NCBI GenBank assembly: GCA_029289265.1
Contig: JARFTX010000018.1
Span: forward strand, 1 to 58,460
DNA length: 58,460 bases
Direction of reading: 5' to 3'
DNA from: Gammaproteobacteria bacterium
GTDB lineage: Bacteria; Pseudomonadota; Gammaproteobacteria; Burkholderiales; Rhodocyclaceae
Part shown: one piece after another, positions 16,966-28,157 of the stretch
How positions within the stretch are numbered: the stretch's first letter is position 1
Layout: each line of letters begins with the position of its first letter
Position numbers and translations under genes: made by a program
The notes under the pieces: generated by a model
What the model saw: the letters and a program-made list of their open reading frames with translations, nothing else
What the model was told of the DNA's origin: nothing
The model's database searches: none

Positions 16966-17965
16966 GCTGGCCTCCGGTCGGTGTTGGGTCGGTGTCCTGG
17001 TTGGCAAGGAAACGTTCGACCTTGACTGCGTAGCGTCCGTTTTGCGTGCCGTAGCGCACATCCATGACGGGCACGCCGTCGACTTCGAGCTGCAGCGTCT
17101 CGGGAACGGTTATCGGGATCACGTCGCCGACACGCATGTTCACGATGTCCCGCAGGGTCACGCGCGCCGTGGCGAAATTGCAGAGCACGCCGACGTCGGC
17201 AGTCTGCAACTGACGGGTGAGCAGCTTGATCCAGCGATTGTCCTGGGTCAGGTGGTCGCTCTGCATCGTCGAGTAGAGCATCTCGCGGATCGGTTCGACC
17301 ATGGAATAGGGGAAGCAGACGTGCAACTCGGCCTGTGAGCCGCTGAACTCGAGCGAGAACGTCGTGGTGATGACAATCTCGGACGGTGTCGCGATGTTGG
17401 CGAACTGCGAGTTCATCTCCGAGCGGATGTACTCGAACTCGAGCTTGTAGACGGGCGACCAGGCACGCGAGTACTCGGCAAACACCACACCGAGCATCCC
17501 TTGGATGATGCGCTGCTCGGTCGGCGTGAAATCACGCCCCTCGACCCGCGAATGGAAGCGTCCGTCGCCGCCGAACATGTTGTCGACCACCAGAAACACC
17601 AGATTCGGGTCGAATACGATCAGGCCGGTGCCGCGCAGCGGCTTGGCCTGAATCAGGTTCAGGTTGGTCGGAACGACCAGATTACGGACGAACTCGCCGT
17701 ACTTCTGCACCTTGATCGGGCCGACCGAGACCTCGATGCTGCGGTGCATGTAATTGAACAGGCCGATGCGCAGGTAACGGGCGAAGCGCTCGTTGATGAG
17801 CTCCATCGTCGGCATACGGCCGCGGACGATGCGCTCCTGTGTGGCGAGGTTGTAGGGACGGACGCCGCCATCGTCCTCAGGGCTGTCTTCCGGCTCGTCG
17901 GACTCCCCCGTGACGCCCTTGAGCAGGGCGTCCACTTCGTCCTGGGAGAGAAAATCGGAAGACAT
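16958..17965 (-). CDS. fliM: FliM, C-ring switch protein
   Basis: FliM binds CheY-P and sets rotor direction. The 335-residue product begins MSSDFLSQDEVDALLKGVTG, the CheY-binding motif expected at the N-terminus. The FliM middle domain follows (LINERFARYLRIGLFNYMHR), then a C-terminal SpoA domain that binds FliN. It overlaps fliN by eight bases and follows fliL by 13. Confidence 0.98.
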   Translation of the reverse strand: MSSDFLSQDEVDALLKGVTGESDEPEDSPEDDGGVRPYNLATQERIVRGRMPTMELINERFARYLRIGLFNYMHRSIEVSVGPIKVQKYGEFVRNLVVPTNLNLIQAKPLRGTGLIVFDPNLVFLVVDNMFGGDGRFHSRVEGRDFTPTEQRIIQGMLGVVFAEYSRAWSPVYKLEFEYIRSEMNSQFANIATPSEIVITTTFSLEFSGSQAELHVCFPYSMVEPIREMLYSTMQSDHLTQDNRWIKLLTRQLQTADVGVLCNFATARVTLRDIVNMRVGDVIPITVPETLQLEVDGVPVMDVRYGTQNGRYAVKVERFLANQDTDPTPTGGQHG

Positions 17966-17978
17966 GTCCGCCGCGCCC

Positions 17979-18530
17979 CTATTGAATGATGAACGAATTG
18001 AACAGAACGGAATGCACAGGCATCACGCCGGTGGCGTCTCCGCCGCGTCGCCCCGGCTGTACGCCCAGCACGCCATTGATCTCGTCGGCAATCTCGAGGG
18101 CCAGATCCGCGCGCCCATCGGGTGATGAGAGTTCGGAGGCGAGCTTGCCGGTCAGCAGGAGGTTGATGCGGTGGCGAATCTCCGGCATGAAGCCCTTCAT
18201 CGCCTCACCCGTGCGACTGTCGGCGACCCGCAGCGCGATTACCGCCTGCAGATAGCGGTCGCCCTCGCCGGGGGCCAGGTTGACCACAAATGGTTCGAGC
18301 GTGACGAAGGTCGGGGGGCGGGAAAGGTCGACGCCGGTCGTCTGTGTCGGGGCATCCCCCTGCGCGGCGTCGTTCGCCGCGGCGCTCTTCTTGAGCAGCA
18401 ACAAGCCCACCACGCCGGCTCCCGCCAACAGCAGGACGGCGATCAGGATCAGGACGACGATCAGCAGCTTCTTGCTCTTTTTCGCGGGCGCTGCGTTGGC
18501 ATCCTGCGGGGTGGCTTGCGCCTGGGCCAT
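17979..18530 (-). CDS. fliL: FliL, stator-associated membrane protein
   Basis: FliL surrounds and supports the stator units. The 183-residue product has a short basic N-terminus, one membrane helix (KLLIVVLILIAVLLLAGAGV, residues 20-39) and a periplasmic domain with FVTLEPFVVNLAPGEGDRYL. The C-terminus is HSVLFNSFIIQ, typical of FliL. It precedes fliM in the standard order. Confidence 0.96.
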   Translation of the reverse strand: MAQAQATPQDANAAPAKKSKKLLIVVLILIAVLLLAGAGVVGLLLLKKSAAANDAAQGDAPTQTTGVDLSRPPTFVTLEPFVVNLAPGEGDRYLQAVIALRVADSRTGEAMKGFMPEIRHRINLLLTGKLASELSSPDGRADLALEIADEINGVLGVQPGRRGGDATGVMPVHSVLFNSFIIQ

Positions 18531-18629
18531 GAAACACTCCTATATCGTGAAACGAATTATGCGGCACGGGGCGACCTGGCGATTCGACGATAAGTGGCAC
18601 AGACTGGCCTCAATTTGCCCGGATTCCCA

Positions 18630-19874
18630 TCAGGCGAACACGTCGATCATGCCGCTTCCTGTCCTTGTCCAGTTGATCGGCACCGATTGCACCGGGGCGT
18701 CGTCGCCGGCCCCCAGTGCCGCAGCAAGCCGCGCCGAGGAAGCCGGCCGCTCGCCCTGCGCCTCGCCACCCGCAGGTTGGTCCCCCGAGGTGCCCACGCT
18801 CGTCTGGCCGAGCTGAATACCCGCCTGTTGCAGCAGTTCGCGCAGCCGCGGCATGGCCTGCTCGAGCGCATCGCGCGCCGCGGCGCTGGCCGCGACGAAG
18901 TGGGCGGTAGTCTGATCGCCATTCACCTGGATCGAAACGCCGAGTTTACCCAGACTTGGCGGTGTAAGCACGAGTTCGGCGCGACTTTCGCCGCGGCCGC
19001 TCATCCACACCAGGCGGTTGCCGACGTCCTCCGCCCACGCACGCTGGCCGACCGGAGTCGGTACAGTCAGCTGCGGCAGGCTCGCCTGATCCCCGCGCGC
19101 AGCCGGAACCAGGGTGCCTGCATGAAGGACTGATCCGGGGGGCAGGTCGGCGTGTGCCGCCTGCGCACCCGACGATGCCGCAAGCGTGGCGAGATTGGTT
19201 TGAACGGCCGTTTGCGCGGCAGCCGCAGGTGGGGTCACGACAGCGGGTTGGGCCCTTGGGTCGCTGTGAGCGGCCGTCCCGGTACCGCTCGCGGCGTGGC
19301 CCGAAGCTTGGGCGAGCAGGGCGGCTAGCGCCGCGCGGCTTTGCCCGCGACTGCTTCCGGCGGACATCAGGTCTTGCTCCGCCTCGCCGGCTTCGCCGTC
19401 CAAAGCGGCAAGAATGATCGGCGCACCGGCAGGGTTTGCCGCCGCGGCATCGGGTGCAGGTGTGAGAGGGCCCTCCGGCGCCTCGCGGGTCGCGCCATCC
19501 TGTGCGCCGGCATTGCCGCCGGCGTCGATCCGGCCGTCGGTCGGAGTGCGCTCAGCCTCCGCGGTCCCGGAACGTGCCGATTCGCCGGCAGAATCGCGTG
19601 ATCCGGAACTGCGCTCGGCGGCCTGTCGGGCTGACGGCTCGCGCGGCGAGCGGGCTTCCTGGTTGCGTTGCGCTGTTTCGGGCCGCTTTTCGGCCTGGCG
19701 CGGCGCCATCGGGCGCTCGGGGGCGGATGGCTCGTTGCGGGCGACGCGTTGCGCCAGCGTCGACGAGAAGCTGTCGGCAGGGGCGGCGGCGCGGCCGCCG
19801 GAAGCCGGGGTTTGGGACAGGAGGAACTCAATGCCCGAGGGGCGCGAGGTCTTGCCGGGCAGAGGGGTGACCAT
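18630..19874 (-). CDS. fliK: FliK, hook-length control protein
   Basis: FliK measures the hook and switches the export gate to late substrates by acting on FlhB. The 414-residue product has a long low-complexity N-terminal and central region rich in Ala, Gly, Arg and Glu (residues 1-280), as expected of a molecular ruler. The conserved C-terminal domain follows (RAELVLTPPSLGKLGVSIQV, LRELLQQAGIQLGQTSV). The start at 19874 (MVTPLPGK) has an AAAGGA ribosome site and was preferred to an upstream one at 19928. Confidence 0.93.
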   Translation of the reverse strand: MVTPLPGKTSRPSGIEFLLSQTPASGGRAAAPADSFSSTLAQRVARNEPSAPERPMAPRQAEKRPETAQRNQEARSPREPSARQAAERSSGSRDSAGESARSGTAEAERTPTDGRIDAGGNAGAQDGATREAPEGPLTPAPDAAAANPAGAPIILAALDGEAGEAEQDLMSAGSSRGQSRAALAALLAQASGHAASGTGTAAHSDPRAQPAVVTPPAAAAQTAVQTNLATLAASSGAQAAHADLPPGSVLHAGTLVPAARGDQASLPQLTVPTPVGQRAWAEDVGNRLVWMSGRGESRAELVLTPPSLGKLGVSIQVNGDQTTAHFVAASAAARDALEQAMPRLRELLQQAGIQLGQTSVGTSGDQPAGGEAQGERPASSARLAAALGAGDDAPVQSVPINWTRTGSGMIDVFA

Positions 19875-19957
19875 GACGGACGTCCTTTTCTTGCTTGTTC
19901 GGTCCGTTCGCAGCAATTCGTGTGCCACCTTCGCGGGAGACCACGCCGGCGCGTCGA

Positions 19958-20416
19958 TCAGTGGTCGGAGGACTCGTCGTTGCGGTCGCGGAAGCGCTTG
20001 GCCGAATGCTCGTCGACGAGCTTCTGTTCGCTGCGGGCGACCAATCGCGACTGGGTGGCCAGATGGCGTTGCTCCAGGGTGTCGAAGGCCTTGAGCTTGT
20101 TGCGGTGCTGTGTCCAGTTCTCTCGCCCGGCCAGCGTTCGCTGGCGCGACTGGTCGACCGCTTTGCGCTGCACTTCCACCGCTTCATCGATGCGTACCAG
20201 GAATGCGCTGTAGTTGCGCCAGGCCTCGGCGCCGATGCCGTTGCGCGCGGCTTCCTCAAAGCGCGCGGCGTATTCGGCGCGATAGGACTGCAGCAGCTCG
20301 AGCTTGCGGTGGCCTTCCTGTTCGAGCGCGATCAGCTCACCGAGCTTGCGCGTCGCATCGTCGAGGCGCACTTGGGTGAGATCGATCAGGGGCTTGAGCG
20401 GAAACGGCTTGTTCAT
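19958..20416 (-). CDS. fliJ: FliJ, export ATPase stalk/chaperone-escort protein
   Basis: FliJ sits in the FliI ATPase ring like the gamma subunit of F1 and links it to FlhA. The 152-residue product is a long charged helical hairpin with no hydrophobic segments (LDDATRKLGELIALEQEGHR, VQRKAVDQSRQRTLAGRENW), which is the FliJ pattern. It follows fliI by 83 bases. The family is recognised here by position and coiled-coil character more than by strict motifs. Confidence 0.93.
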   Translation of the reverse strand: MNKPFPLKPLIDLTQVRLDDATRKLGELIALEQEGHRKLELLQSYRAEYAARFEEAARNGIGAEAWRNYSAFLVRIDEAVEVQRKAVDQSRQRTLAGRENWTQHRNKLKAFDTLEQRHLATQSRLVARSEQKLVDEHSAKRFRDRNDESSDH

Positions 20417-20499
20417 CCGGGGGGTTCTTGTTCGAGTCGCTCTAGGCAGCGCGGGGCCGGGGCGCCTGCGCCATTTTAAGCGATTCCCGCGGACCCCGG

Positions 20500-21900
20500 T
20501 CAGTCTCCGCCGAACAAGGCCGACAGAGCGCCGGCGGCGCTGGTGTGATCGACCTGCTCCTCGATGTGTTGCTGGAGAAAGGCTTCGAGGCGTGGATACA
20601 GGGCCACTGCGCGGTCGAGCAGGGGATCGGAGCCCGGCTGGTAGGCGCCGACCGCCACCAGATCACGCGAACGCTGGTAGCGCGAGAACAGCTGCTTGAA
20701 CTGTCGCACATGTTCGAAGTGCGCGTCCGTGACGAGGTTGTGCATCGCGCGTGAAATCGATTGTTCGATGTCGATCGCGGGGTAGTGCCCCTGGTCGGCC
20801 AGCGCGCGCGACAGCACGATGTGGCCATCGAGGATCGCGCGGGCCGAGTCGGCGATCGGATCCTGCTGGTCGTCGCCTTCGGCAAGCACCGTGTAAAAGG
20901 CGGTGATCGAGCCGCCACCGTCGCGCCCGTTTCCGGCGCGCTCGACCAGCGCGGGCAGGCGGGCGAACACGCTCGGCGGGTAGCCGCGCGTGACCGGCGG
21001 CTCGCCGATCGCCAGCGCGATCTCGCGCTGGGCCATGGCATAGCGGGTGAGCGAGTCCATGATCAGCAGCACCTGCTTGCCCTGGTCGCGGAAGTACTCG
21101 GCGATGGTGGTTGCGTAGGCGGCGCCCTGCAGGCGCATGAGCGGGCTGGTGTCGGCCGGGGCGGCGACGACGACCGAACGCGCCCGACCTTCCTCGCCCA
21201 GGTTCTCTTCGATGAATTCCTTGACCTCGCGACCCCGCTCGCCGATCAGCCCGACGACGATCACGTCGGCAGCGGTATAGCGGGCCATCATTCCAATCAG
21301 CACCGACTTGCCGACGCCCGAGCCAGCGAAGAGACCCAGGCGCTGGCCGCGGCCCACCGTGAGCAGAGCGTTGATGGCACGGATGCCGACGTCGAGCACC
21401 AGGCGAATCGGGGCGCGCAGCAGCGGATTGATCGGGCGGCTCTGAAGCGAGCGCGTCGATTCGGTTTCGATCGGGCCCAATCCGTCCAGTGGCCGGCCGG
21501 CGCCGTCGAGCACCCGCCCCAACAGCGATGCGCACACCGGCAGGTGCTTGGCGCGGTCGGAGGTTCGGCGTCGTGGCGCGAGCGGCTGCCCGACCGTCGG
21601 CCGGGTCGGGCGGGGTTCGACCGGATAGACGTGAGCGCCCGGCGCGAGGCCGAAGACGTCGTCGGTGGGCATCATGTACAGGCGCTCGCCGTTGAAGCCG
21701 ACCACTTCGGCTTCGACGGTGCCGCCGCCGACGGTGATGATGCGGCAACTCGCGCCGAGGGGTAGTCTGAGGCCGGCGGCCTCCATGACCAGGCCATTGA
21801 TCCGTGTCAGGCGCCCGGAGATCTGCATCGGGGCGATCGATCCGATCAACTGGCGGGTGCCTTCGAGGTGATTGCGCCAAGCCTCGGCGAAGCGGGGCAT
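20500..21900 (-). CDS. fliI: FliI, flagellar export ATPase
   Basis: FliI is the ATPase that prepares export substrates. The 466-residue product has the F1-beta-like fold with Walker A GSGVGKS (residues 193-199), the FliI-specific [20 protein letters not shown], Walker B ([18 protein letters not shown]) and [20 protein letters not shown]. It begins three bases after fliH. Length is normal. Confidence 0.98.
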   Translation of the reverse strand: MPRFAEAWRNHLEGTRQLIGSIAPMQISGRLTRINGLVMEAAGLRLPLGASCRIITVGGGTVEAEVVGFNGERLYMMPTDDVFGLAPGAHVYPVEPRPTRPTVGQPLAPRRRTSDRAKHLPVCASLLGRVLDGAGRPLDGLGPIETESTRSLQSRPINPLLRAPIRLVLDVGIRAINALLTVGRGQRLGLFAGSGVGKSVLIGMMARYTAADVIVVGLIGERGREVKEFIEENLGEEGRARSVVVAAPADTSPLMRLQGAAYATTIAEYFRDQGKQVLLIMDSLTRYAMAQREIALAIGEPPVTRGYPPSVFARLPALVERAGNGRDGGGSITAFYTVLAEGDDQQDPIADSARAILDGHIVLSRALADQGHYPAIDIEQSISRAMHNLVTDAHFEHVRQFKQLFSRYQRSRDLVAVGAYQPGSDPLLDRAVALYPRLEAFLQQHIEEQVDHTSAAGALSALFGGD

Positions 21901-21903
21901 GGG

Positions 21904-22608
21904 TCAGTCCTCCCAGGCGGATTCCTTGCGACCCAGCCCTTCGAGCACGCGCCGCCAGCGCGTCTCGACGGTCGCGTCGACTTCGCTCCCGGCGGATTCG
22001 AGACGACAGCCCCCGCGCAAGATCGCGTCGTCCTCGATCAGCCGGTGGTGGCCGTGCTCGAGTTGGTCGGCGAGGTACTCCCTGACCAGCTTGGCGTCGT
22101 CCGGATTAATGTGGATGCGAACCTGATTCTGCGGCAATTGCAGCAGGGCCTCGCGGACCGCCTCGGCGATTGCCGACGGATGGTCGGCCAGGGTATGGCG
22201 TACGAGTTGGCGAGCGACTTCGACCGCCAGGGTGACCAGCTCCTCGGCAATCTCCTGGTCGAGACGGGCAAGACCATCCTCCAGCGCCGCCAAGAGTGCC
22301 TGCAGGCTCTCGGCTTCCGCGCGCGCCTGCGCGGCGCCTTCTTCATAGCCCGCAGCGCGCCCCGCCTCGCGCGCTTCGTCCATCATGGACTCGACTTCCT
22401 GCGCGGTCGGAAACTTGATCGGCGGCTCGTCGCGAGTCTCGGGGGAGTCCCGTTCGAGGGGTGCATCAGTGTCCTGGAGCGGCTCCTGGTCGGCAACCTG
22501 CGCTTCGGCTGCCTGGCCGGCATCTTCCGTCTTGCGGCCGGCGTCGTCGAAGGAAGGGGGCATCCAGCGCTGGAACGCGCCGACGGCCTGGTGCCGGGTC
22601 ACGCTCAT
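21904..22608 (-). CDS. fliH: FliH, negative regulator of FliI
   Basis: FliH holds FliI inactive and carries it to the C ring. The 234-residue product has an acidic, Gln-rich N-terminus starting MSVTRHQAVGAFQRWMPPSF, a central coiled coil (EVESMMDEAREAGRAAGYEE) and a C-terminal domain (LVTLAVEVARQLVRHTLADH, RIHINPDDAKLVREYL). The ATG at 22608 was chosen; TTG and GTG codons in frame up to 22623 are less likely. It sits between fliG and fliI as usual. Confidence 0.93.
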   Translation of the reverse strand: MSVTRHQAVGAFQRWMPPSFDDAGRKTEDAGQAAEAQVADQEPLQDTDAPLERDSPETRDEPPIKFPTAQEVESMMDEAREAGRAAGYEEGAAQARAEAESLQALLAALEDGLARLDQEIAEELVTLAVEVARQLVRHTLADHPSAIAEAVREALLQLPQNQVRIHINPDDAKLVREYLADQLEHGHHRLIEDDAILRGGCRLESAGSEVDATVETRWRRVLEGLGRKESAWED

Positions 22609-22629
22609 GCTGCCCACCACCAAGAGTGC

Positions 22630-23631
22630 TTAGACATAGGCATCATCGCTGCCTTTCCCGCCGAGCATGAGCTGGCCTTCCTCGGCCAGCCTGCGGACCG
22701 TCTTGAGAATCTCCTTCTGCTCGGCTTCGACCTCCGACAGCCGCACTGGGCCCTTCGCCTCGAGATCTTCGCGAAGCATCTCGGAGGCGCGCTGCGACAT
22801 GTTCTTGAAGATCTTCTCGCGCAACTCGGGTGCCGCGCCCTTCAATGCGATCACGAGCGAATCCGACTGGATCTCGCGCAGCAGGGTTTGAATGCCGCGA
22901 TCGTCGATGTCCATGATGTTCTCGAACACGAACATCTCGTCGAGAATCTTCTGGGCGAGGTCGGGATCGTACTCGCGCACGTTGTCGAGCACCGCAGTCT
23001 CGGCTGCGGCGCCGATGAAATTGAGGATCTCCGCGGCGTGGCGCACACCGCCCATCGCGGCCTTTTTCGCCGAGCTGGCGCCGGAGAGCATGCGCGTGAG
23101 CGCCTCGTTGAGTTCCTGGAGGGCAACGGGCTGGACGCCGTCCAGGGTTGCGATGCGGAGAAGCACGTCGTTGCGCAGGCGATCCGGGAACTGCTTGAGG
23201 ATCTCGCCCGCCTGGTCGAATTCGAGATGCACAAGGATAGTGGCGATGATCTGGGGATGCTCGTTGCGGATCAGGTCGGCGATTGTCGCCGAGTCCATCC
23301 ACTTGAGGCTTTCGATGCCGGCGGTGTCGGAGCCTTGCATGATGCGCGAGATGATGTGCGCCGCGCGGTCGTCGCCCAGCGCCTTGGTCAGCATCAGGCG
23401 GATCTGCTCCTCGTTGGGCTCGATCGGCGCGCCCTTGTCATAGTGCGCCGTCAATTCGTCGATGAGGGCCTCCACCTTGGCGCGTGGCTGGGAGGTGAGG
23501 CTCGCCATCGCCATGCCGAGCTTCTGGACCTCGCGCGGACCGAGGTGTTTGAGGACTTCAGAGGCCTCGTCGGAGCCCAGCGTCAACAGGAGCAGGGCGC
23601 TCTTCTCGATGCCCTCGTCCGGTGCGCTCAT
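22630..23631 (-). CDS. fliG: FliG, rotor switch/torque protein
   Basis: FliG contacts the stators and transmits torque. The 333-residue product has FliG domains in order: the N-terminal FliF-binding part (EGIEKSALLLLTLGSDEASE), the middle domain with EHPQIIATILVHLEFDQAGE, and the C-terminal torque domain with the charged residues expected (DDRGIQTLLREIQSDSLVIA). Its start overlaps the fliF stop by four bases. Confidence 0.98.
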   Translation of the reverse strand: MSAPDEGIEKSALLLLTLGSDEASEVLKHLGPREVQKLGMAMASLTSQPRAKVEALIDELTAHYDKGAPIEPNEEQIRLMLTKALGDDRAAHIISRIMQGSDTAGIESLKWMDSATIADLIRNEHPQIIATILVHLEFDQAGEILKQFPDRLRNDVLLRIATLDGVQPVALQELNEALTRMLSGASSAKKAAMGGVRHAAEILNFIGAAAETAVLDNVREYDPDLAQKILDEMFVFENIMDIDDRGIQTLLREIQSDSLVIALKGAAPELREKIFKNMSQRASEMLREDLEAKGPVRLSEVEAEQKEILKTVRRLAEEGQLMLGGKGSDDAYV

Positions 23632-25295
23632 TTCTTACCCTCCTCGGTGCCGCCCATCCAATCCTTGATCAGGCCTGCCACCATGCGCGGATCGTTGCGG
23701 GCGAGTTCTCGCGCATGCATGAGTTTGGCGTCGAACCCTGCGTGCCTAGGGTCCCCGATCGTCACGCTGACGCCTTCGTCGCCTTCGAGCATCTGTGGCT
23801 CGGGCGGTTCGAGAGCCTTCTGCGGTTCAGGCGTTACGCTGCGCACCAACGGACGGATCACTCCGAAGAAGACCAGCATTACGGCGAACAGGACGAGCGC
23901 GTACTTCAAGCCTTCCTTCGCCAGATCCATGATTTCCGCATCACGCCAGGCCGGCAGAACCTCCGGGGCAATATCGTCGTCGGCGGCAAAGGGCGCCGCC
24001 GTCACCGTGAGGGTGTCGCCGCGCTCTTGCTGCAGCCCGGCCGCCTCCCTGACCAGGCTCGTTATTCTATCGATTTCAGCGTCCGACAGTGGAACCGTGC
24101 GGGTCTGGCCATTGGGCAGAGTCTCGGTGCGATGGTTGAGCACCACCGCGACGGACAGCCGGCGAACCTGGCCCGGGGCCTGGCGGGTGTGCTGGATGGT
24201 GCGATCCAGTTCGTAATTCGTCGTCGCTGCGCGGTTGCTGTTGCGCGGTTCCGTGCCCTCCGTCCCGACTGTGCCGGGCACCGCCGGATCGACGATGGGC
24301 GCTGTGGCCGGCACCGGCGGCTGATTGCTGAGTGCGCCGGGTACGCCGATCGCCCCCGCGTCACGGGTCACCTGCTCGGAAGTCTGCTGGCTGCGGATCG
24401 CCTGGTCCGGCGACGGGTTGGGTTTGAACGTTTCAGCAGTGGCCTCGACCTGATTGAAGTCGAGGTCCGCAGCCACCTGCGCACGGAAGTTGCCTCGACC
24501 CACCAGCGGAGCGAGGATGGTTTCGATGCGGCGCGCAAAGCCGGACTCGACCTCGCGCACGAAGGCGAGTTGGCTGGCATCGAGGCCGGCATTGCGCAGC
24601 GGATCGGCACGCTGAGTGAGCAGATTGCCGTTCTGATCGACCACACTGACGCGGTCGTGGGCAAGATGCGGGACGCTCGATCCGACCAGGTGCACGATGC
24701 CGGCGACCTGCGCCGACTCCATGCTTCGGCCGGGATAGAGATTGACCATCACCGAGGCCGAGGGCTTTTGCTCGTCGCGCAGGAAACCGCTCTGGCGAGG
24801 AATGGCCAGATGGACGCGCGCCGAGGCAACCGAGGCAATCGACTGGATGGTGCGGGAGAGCTCGCCCTCGAGGGCGCGCTGGTAATTGACCTGCTCGAGA
24901 AACTGCGAGACGCCGAGCTTCTGATTCTCCATGACCTCGAAGCCGACCAGCCCGCCGCGCGGCAGGCCTTGCGCGGCCAGGCGCAGGCGCACGTCGTGCA
25001 CCATGTTGGCGGGGATCAGAATGGCGCTGCCGCCGGGCGAGAAGCGGTAGGGGATGTTCTGCTGCTGCAGGGCGGTGACGATGGCACCGCCGTCGCGCTC
25101 CTCCAGGTTTGCGAACACCACCGCATAATCCGGCGTGCGGCTCCAGAGCCAGACGCCGACCAGCAGCGAGATCGCGAGCGCGAGTGCGGCGGCGCCCGCC
25201 ATCTTCTGGCGTTGCTCCAGCTCGTTGAAGCGCTGCATCAATTGCGGGGTGCCGGGTACGGGGGCCGGAGCGGTTGCGGTGTCGGCGGTCGCCAT
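23628..25295 (-). CDS. fliF: FliF, MS-ring protein
   Basis: FliF builds the MS ring, the foundation of the basal body. The 555-residue product has a first membrane helix near residue 40 (ALALAISLLVGVWLWS) and the periplasmic ring-building motifs (YAVVFANLEERDGGAIVTAL, NYQRALEGELSRTIQSIASV). A second helix lies near residue 465 (YALVLFAVMLVFFGVIRPLV) and the C-terminal tail binds FliG. It is the first gene of a 13-gene operon. Unusually, fliE is not directly upstream; it lies on the other strand beyond flrBC. Confidence 0.98.
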   Translation of the reverse strand: MATADTATAPAPVPGTPQLMQRFNELEQRQKMAGAAALALAISLLVGVWLWSRTPDYAVVFANLEERDGGAIVTALQQQNIPYRFSPGGSAILIPANMVHDVRLRLAAQGLPRGGLVGFEVMENQKLGVSQFLEQVNYQRALEGELSRTIQSIASVASARVHLAIPRQSGFLRDEQKPSASVMVNLYPGRSMESAQVAGIVHLVGSSVPHLAHDRVSVVDQNGNLLTQRADPLRNAGLDASQLAFVREVESGFARRIETILAPLVGRGNFRAQVAADLDFNQVEATAETFKPNPSPDQAIRSQQTSEQVTRDAGAIGVPGALSNQPPVPATAPIVDPAVPGTVGTEGTEPRNSNRAATTNYELDRTIQHTRQAPGQVRRLSVAVVLNHRTETLPNGQTRTVPLSDAEIDRITSLVREAAGLQQERGDTLTVTAAPFAADDDIAPEVLPAWRDAEIMDLAKEGLKYALVLFAVMLVFFGVIRPLVRSVTPEPQKALEPPEPQMLEGDEGVSVTIGDPRHAGFDAKLMHARELARNDPRMVAGLIKDWMGGTEEGKK

Positions 25296-25350
25296 GTTCG
25301 AATCCTTCCTGCGTGCCTTTTTGCGGTTGATGGCATTGTCCGGCTAGCCA

Positions 25351-25366
25351 CGCAAGAATCAGGCAC
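25351..25366 (-). promoter_or_regulatory. candidate sigma-54-like promoter of the fliF operon
   Basis: Minus-strand GTGCCTGATTCTTGCG keeps a perfect TTGC -12 element and correct spacing, but the -24 reads TG instead of GG. It would give a leader of about 45 bases, similar to those of fliE and flgK. A second weak candidate lies at 25406-25421 (AGGCAGTAGCGACGCA). Neither is as good as the flgB, flgK and fliE sites. Confidence 0.35.
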
Positions 25367-25367
25367 G

Positions 25368-25389
25368 AAAAAGCGGCAGTTTTTGCCGC
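25368..25389 (-). terminator. terminator-shaped hairpin in the fliF-flrB gap
   Basis: On the minus strand GCGGCA-AAAAC-TGCCGC is followed by TTTTT. It lies between two divergent genes, so no upstream gene needs it. It could stop antisense transcripts coming from flrB before they enter fliF, or act as a leader element. The stem is six base pairs. Confidence 0.45.
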
Positions 25390-25435
25390 CTATTTGCCGG
25401 TTGCTTGCGTCGCTACTGCCTATACTCTGCCTGCC

Positions 25436-26613
25436 ATGAACCCTGATCCCGCGGCCATGTCCGGCGACGCGACCCCGCCGCCCGCACCTCCTGATGCCGA
25501 GCGCCCTGACGCCCGGCAACTGGCCGAGGCCTTTGCGCTGTTCTCGCGGGCCTCCGAGGAGTTGTCGAGCGCGTACAACGCGTTGCAAGGGCAGGTCGTG
25601 CAGCTTACCGAGCGATTGCAGGTGCTGATGGCGACTTTGCCGGCAGGCGTCGTCGTGCTCGACGAGCGCCAGCGGGTGGTCCAGCTCAACCGTGCGGCCG
25701 AGCTGCTGCTCGGCACCGGGCTGGAGGGGGGCGAGTGGTCCTCCATCGAGCGGAACTTCGCCGCGACCGAGACGCCGGGCGAGGTGGACCTCCAGAATGG
25801 CGCAACACTTCGCCGCCTGTCGGTCTCGGAGTCGGTGCTGGAGTCGGGGCAGGGCCGCATCGTGCTGCTGCACGACATCACCGAAACCCATCGCATGCGT
25901 GAGCTGGCCGAGCGCAACGAGCGGCTGGCTGCGATGGGCGAGATGGTGGCCGGACTGGCGCATCAACTGCGGACGCCGCTCTCGGCGGCGATGCTCTACA
26001 CGGCCAACCTGCGCCAGCCCGAGTTGCCCGCGGCCGATCGGGCCAAAGTCGCCGACCGCGCGATCGAGCGCATGCGTTATCTCGAACGGTTGATTCGCGA
26101 CATGCTGCTGTTTGCCCGCGGCGACAGCCTCGGACGGCAGCGCTTCGCGGTCTGCGAACTGGTCGCGGAGCTTGGCCATACGCTCGAACCGATTGCGCGT
26201 GCGCGCTCGTTGGTCTTGTCCGTGCGCTGCGACTGCGGCGATCTCGAGTTGGTCGGCGATCGCAAGGCGCTGGGTGGCGCGCTCACCAATCTGATGGAAA
26301 ACGCGCTGCAGGCGACCGATGCGGGCGGCGAGGTCACGGTGAGGGTCACGCATTCGGATGGCCGGGTCGTCTTCACCGTCCGCGATACCGGGCGGGGGAT
26401 CGAGCCGGCGCAGCAGGCGCGATTGTTCGAGCCCTTCTTCACCACCCGTGCAGAGGGCACGGGCCTGGGACTCGCCATCGCCCGCGGCGTCGCGCGTGGC
26501 CACGGAGGTGACATCACGGTCGAGTCTACGCCCGGCCGGGGTTCATTGTTTACCCTCGCGCTGCCGCTGTCTGCCGATGCGATGCCGGCCGAAAACCCTG
26601 ACAAGGACCCCGC

Positions 26614-26617
<4 letters not shown>
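25436..26617 (+). CDS. flrB: FlrB/FleS-type cytoplasmic sensor kinase
   Basis: This is the histidine kinase of the two-component pair that activates middle flagellar genes in polar flagellates (FlrB in Vibrio, FleS in Pseudomonas). The 393-residue product has no membrane segment. A PAS-like domain (about residues 66-150) is followed by the phosphorylation motif AGLAHQLRTPLSAAM (His176) and the HATPase boxes (NLMENALQAT, DTGRGIEP, GTGLGLAIA). The start at 25436 lacks a clear ribosome site, and a TATACT box lies only ten bases before it, so the mRNA may be leaderless. It overlaps flrC by four bases. Confidence 0.9.
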
Positions 26618-27999
<1,382 letters not shown>

Positions 28000-28099
28000 T
28001 AGCAGGAAGGGGCTGGCGAGCTTTCGAAGATCCGCGCCGAAAACGATCGAATCGTGAAAGGGCGAAGGTGAAATGGGCCGTGGCTCGGGCATCGACTTT

Positions 28100-28115
28100 T
28101 GGCACGCCGATTGCT
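28100..28115 (+). promoter_or_regulatory. sigma-54 promoter of fliE
   Basis: TGGCACGCCGATTGCT is a perfect match to the sigma-54 consensus TGGCACG-N4-TTGCW. The predicted start near 28126 gives a leader of about 32 bases. It lies 101 bases after flrC, making fliE a separately controlled gene and a natural target of FlrC. Confidence 0.9.
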
Positions 28116-28157
28116 CTGCTAAACTTGAATCAACGATAGCCTTTCGAGGGCGACACG

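Noticed and set aside
18585-18605. Plus-strand TGGCACAGACTGGC as a sigma-54 promoter
   Set aside because: Only nine bases separate GG and GC, and it would read antisense into fliK.
21868-25439. Very long plus-strand open frames (hundreds of codons) opposite fliH, fliG and fliF
   Set aside because: They are antisense to genes with strong family motifs, have no recognisable domains, and are expected in GC-rich DNA where stop codons are rare.
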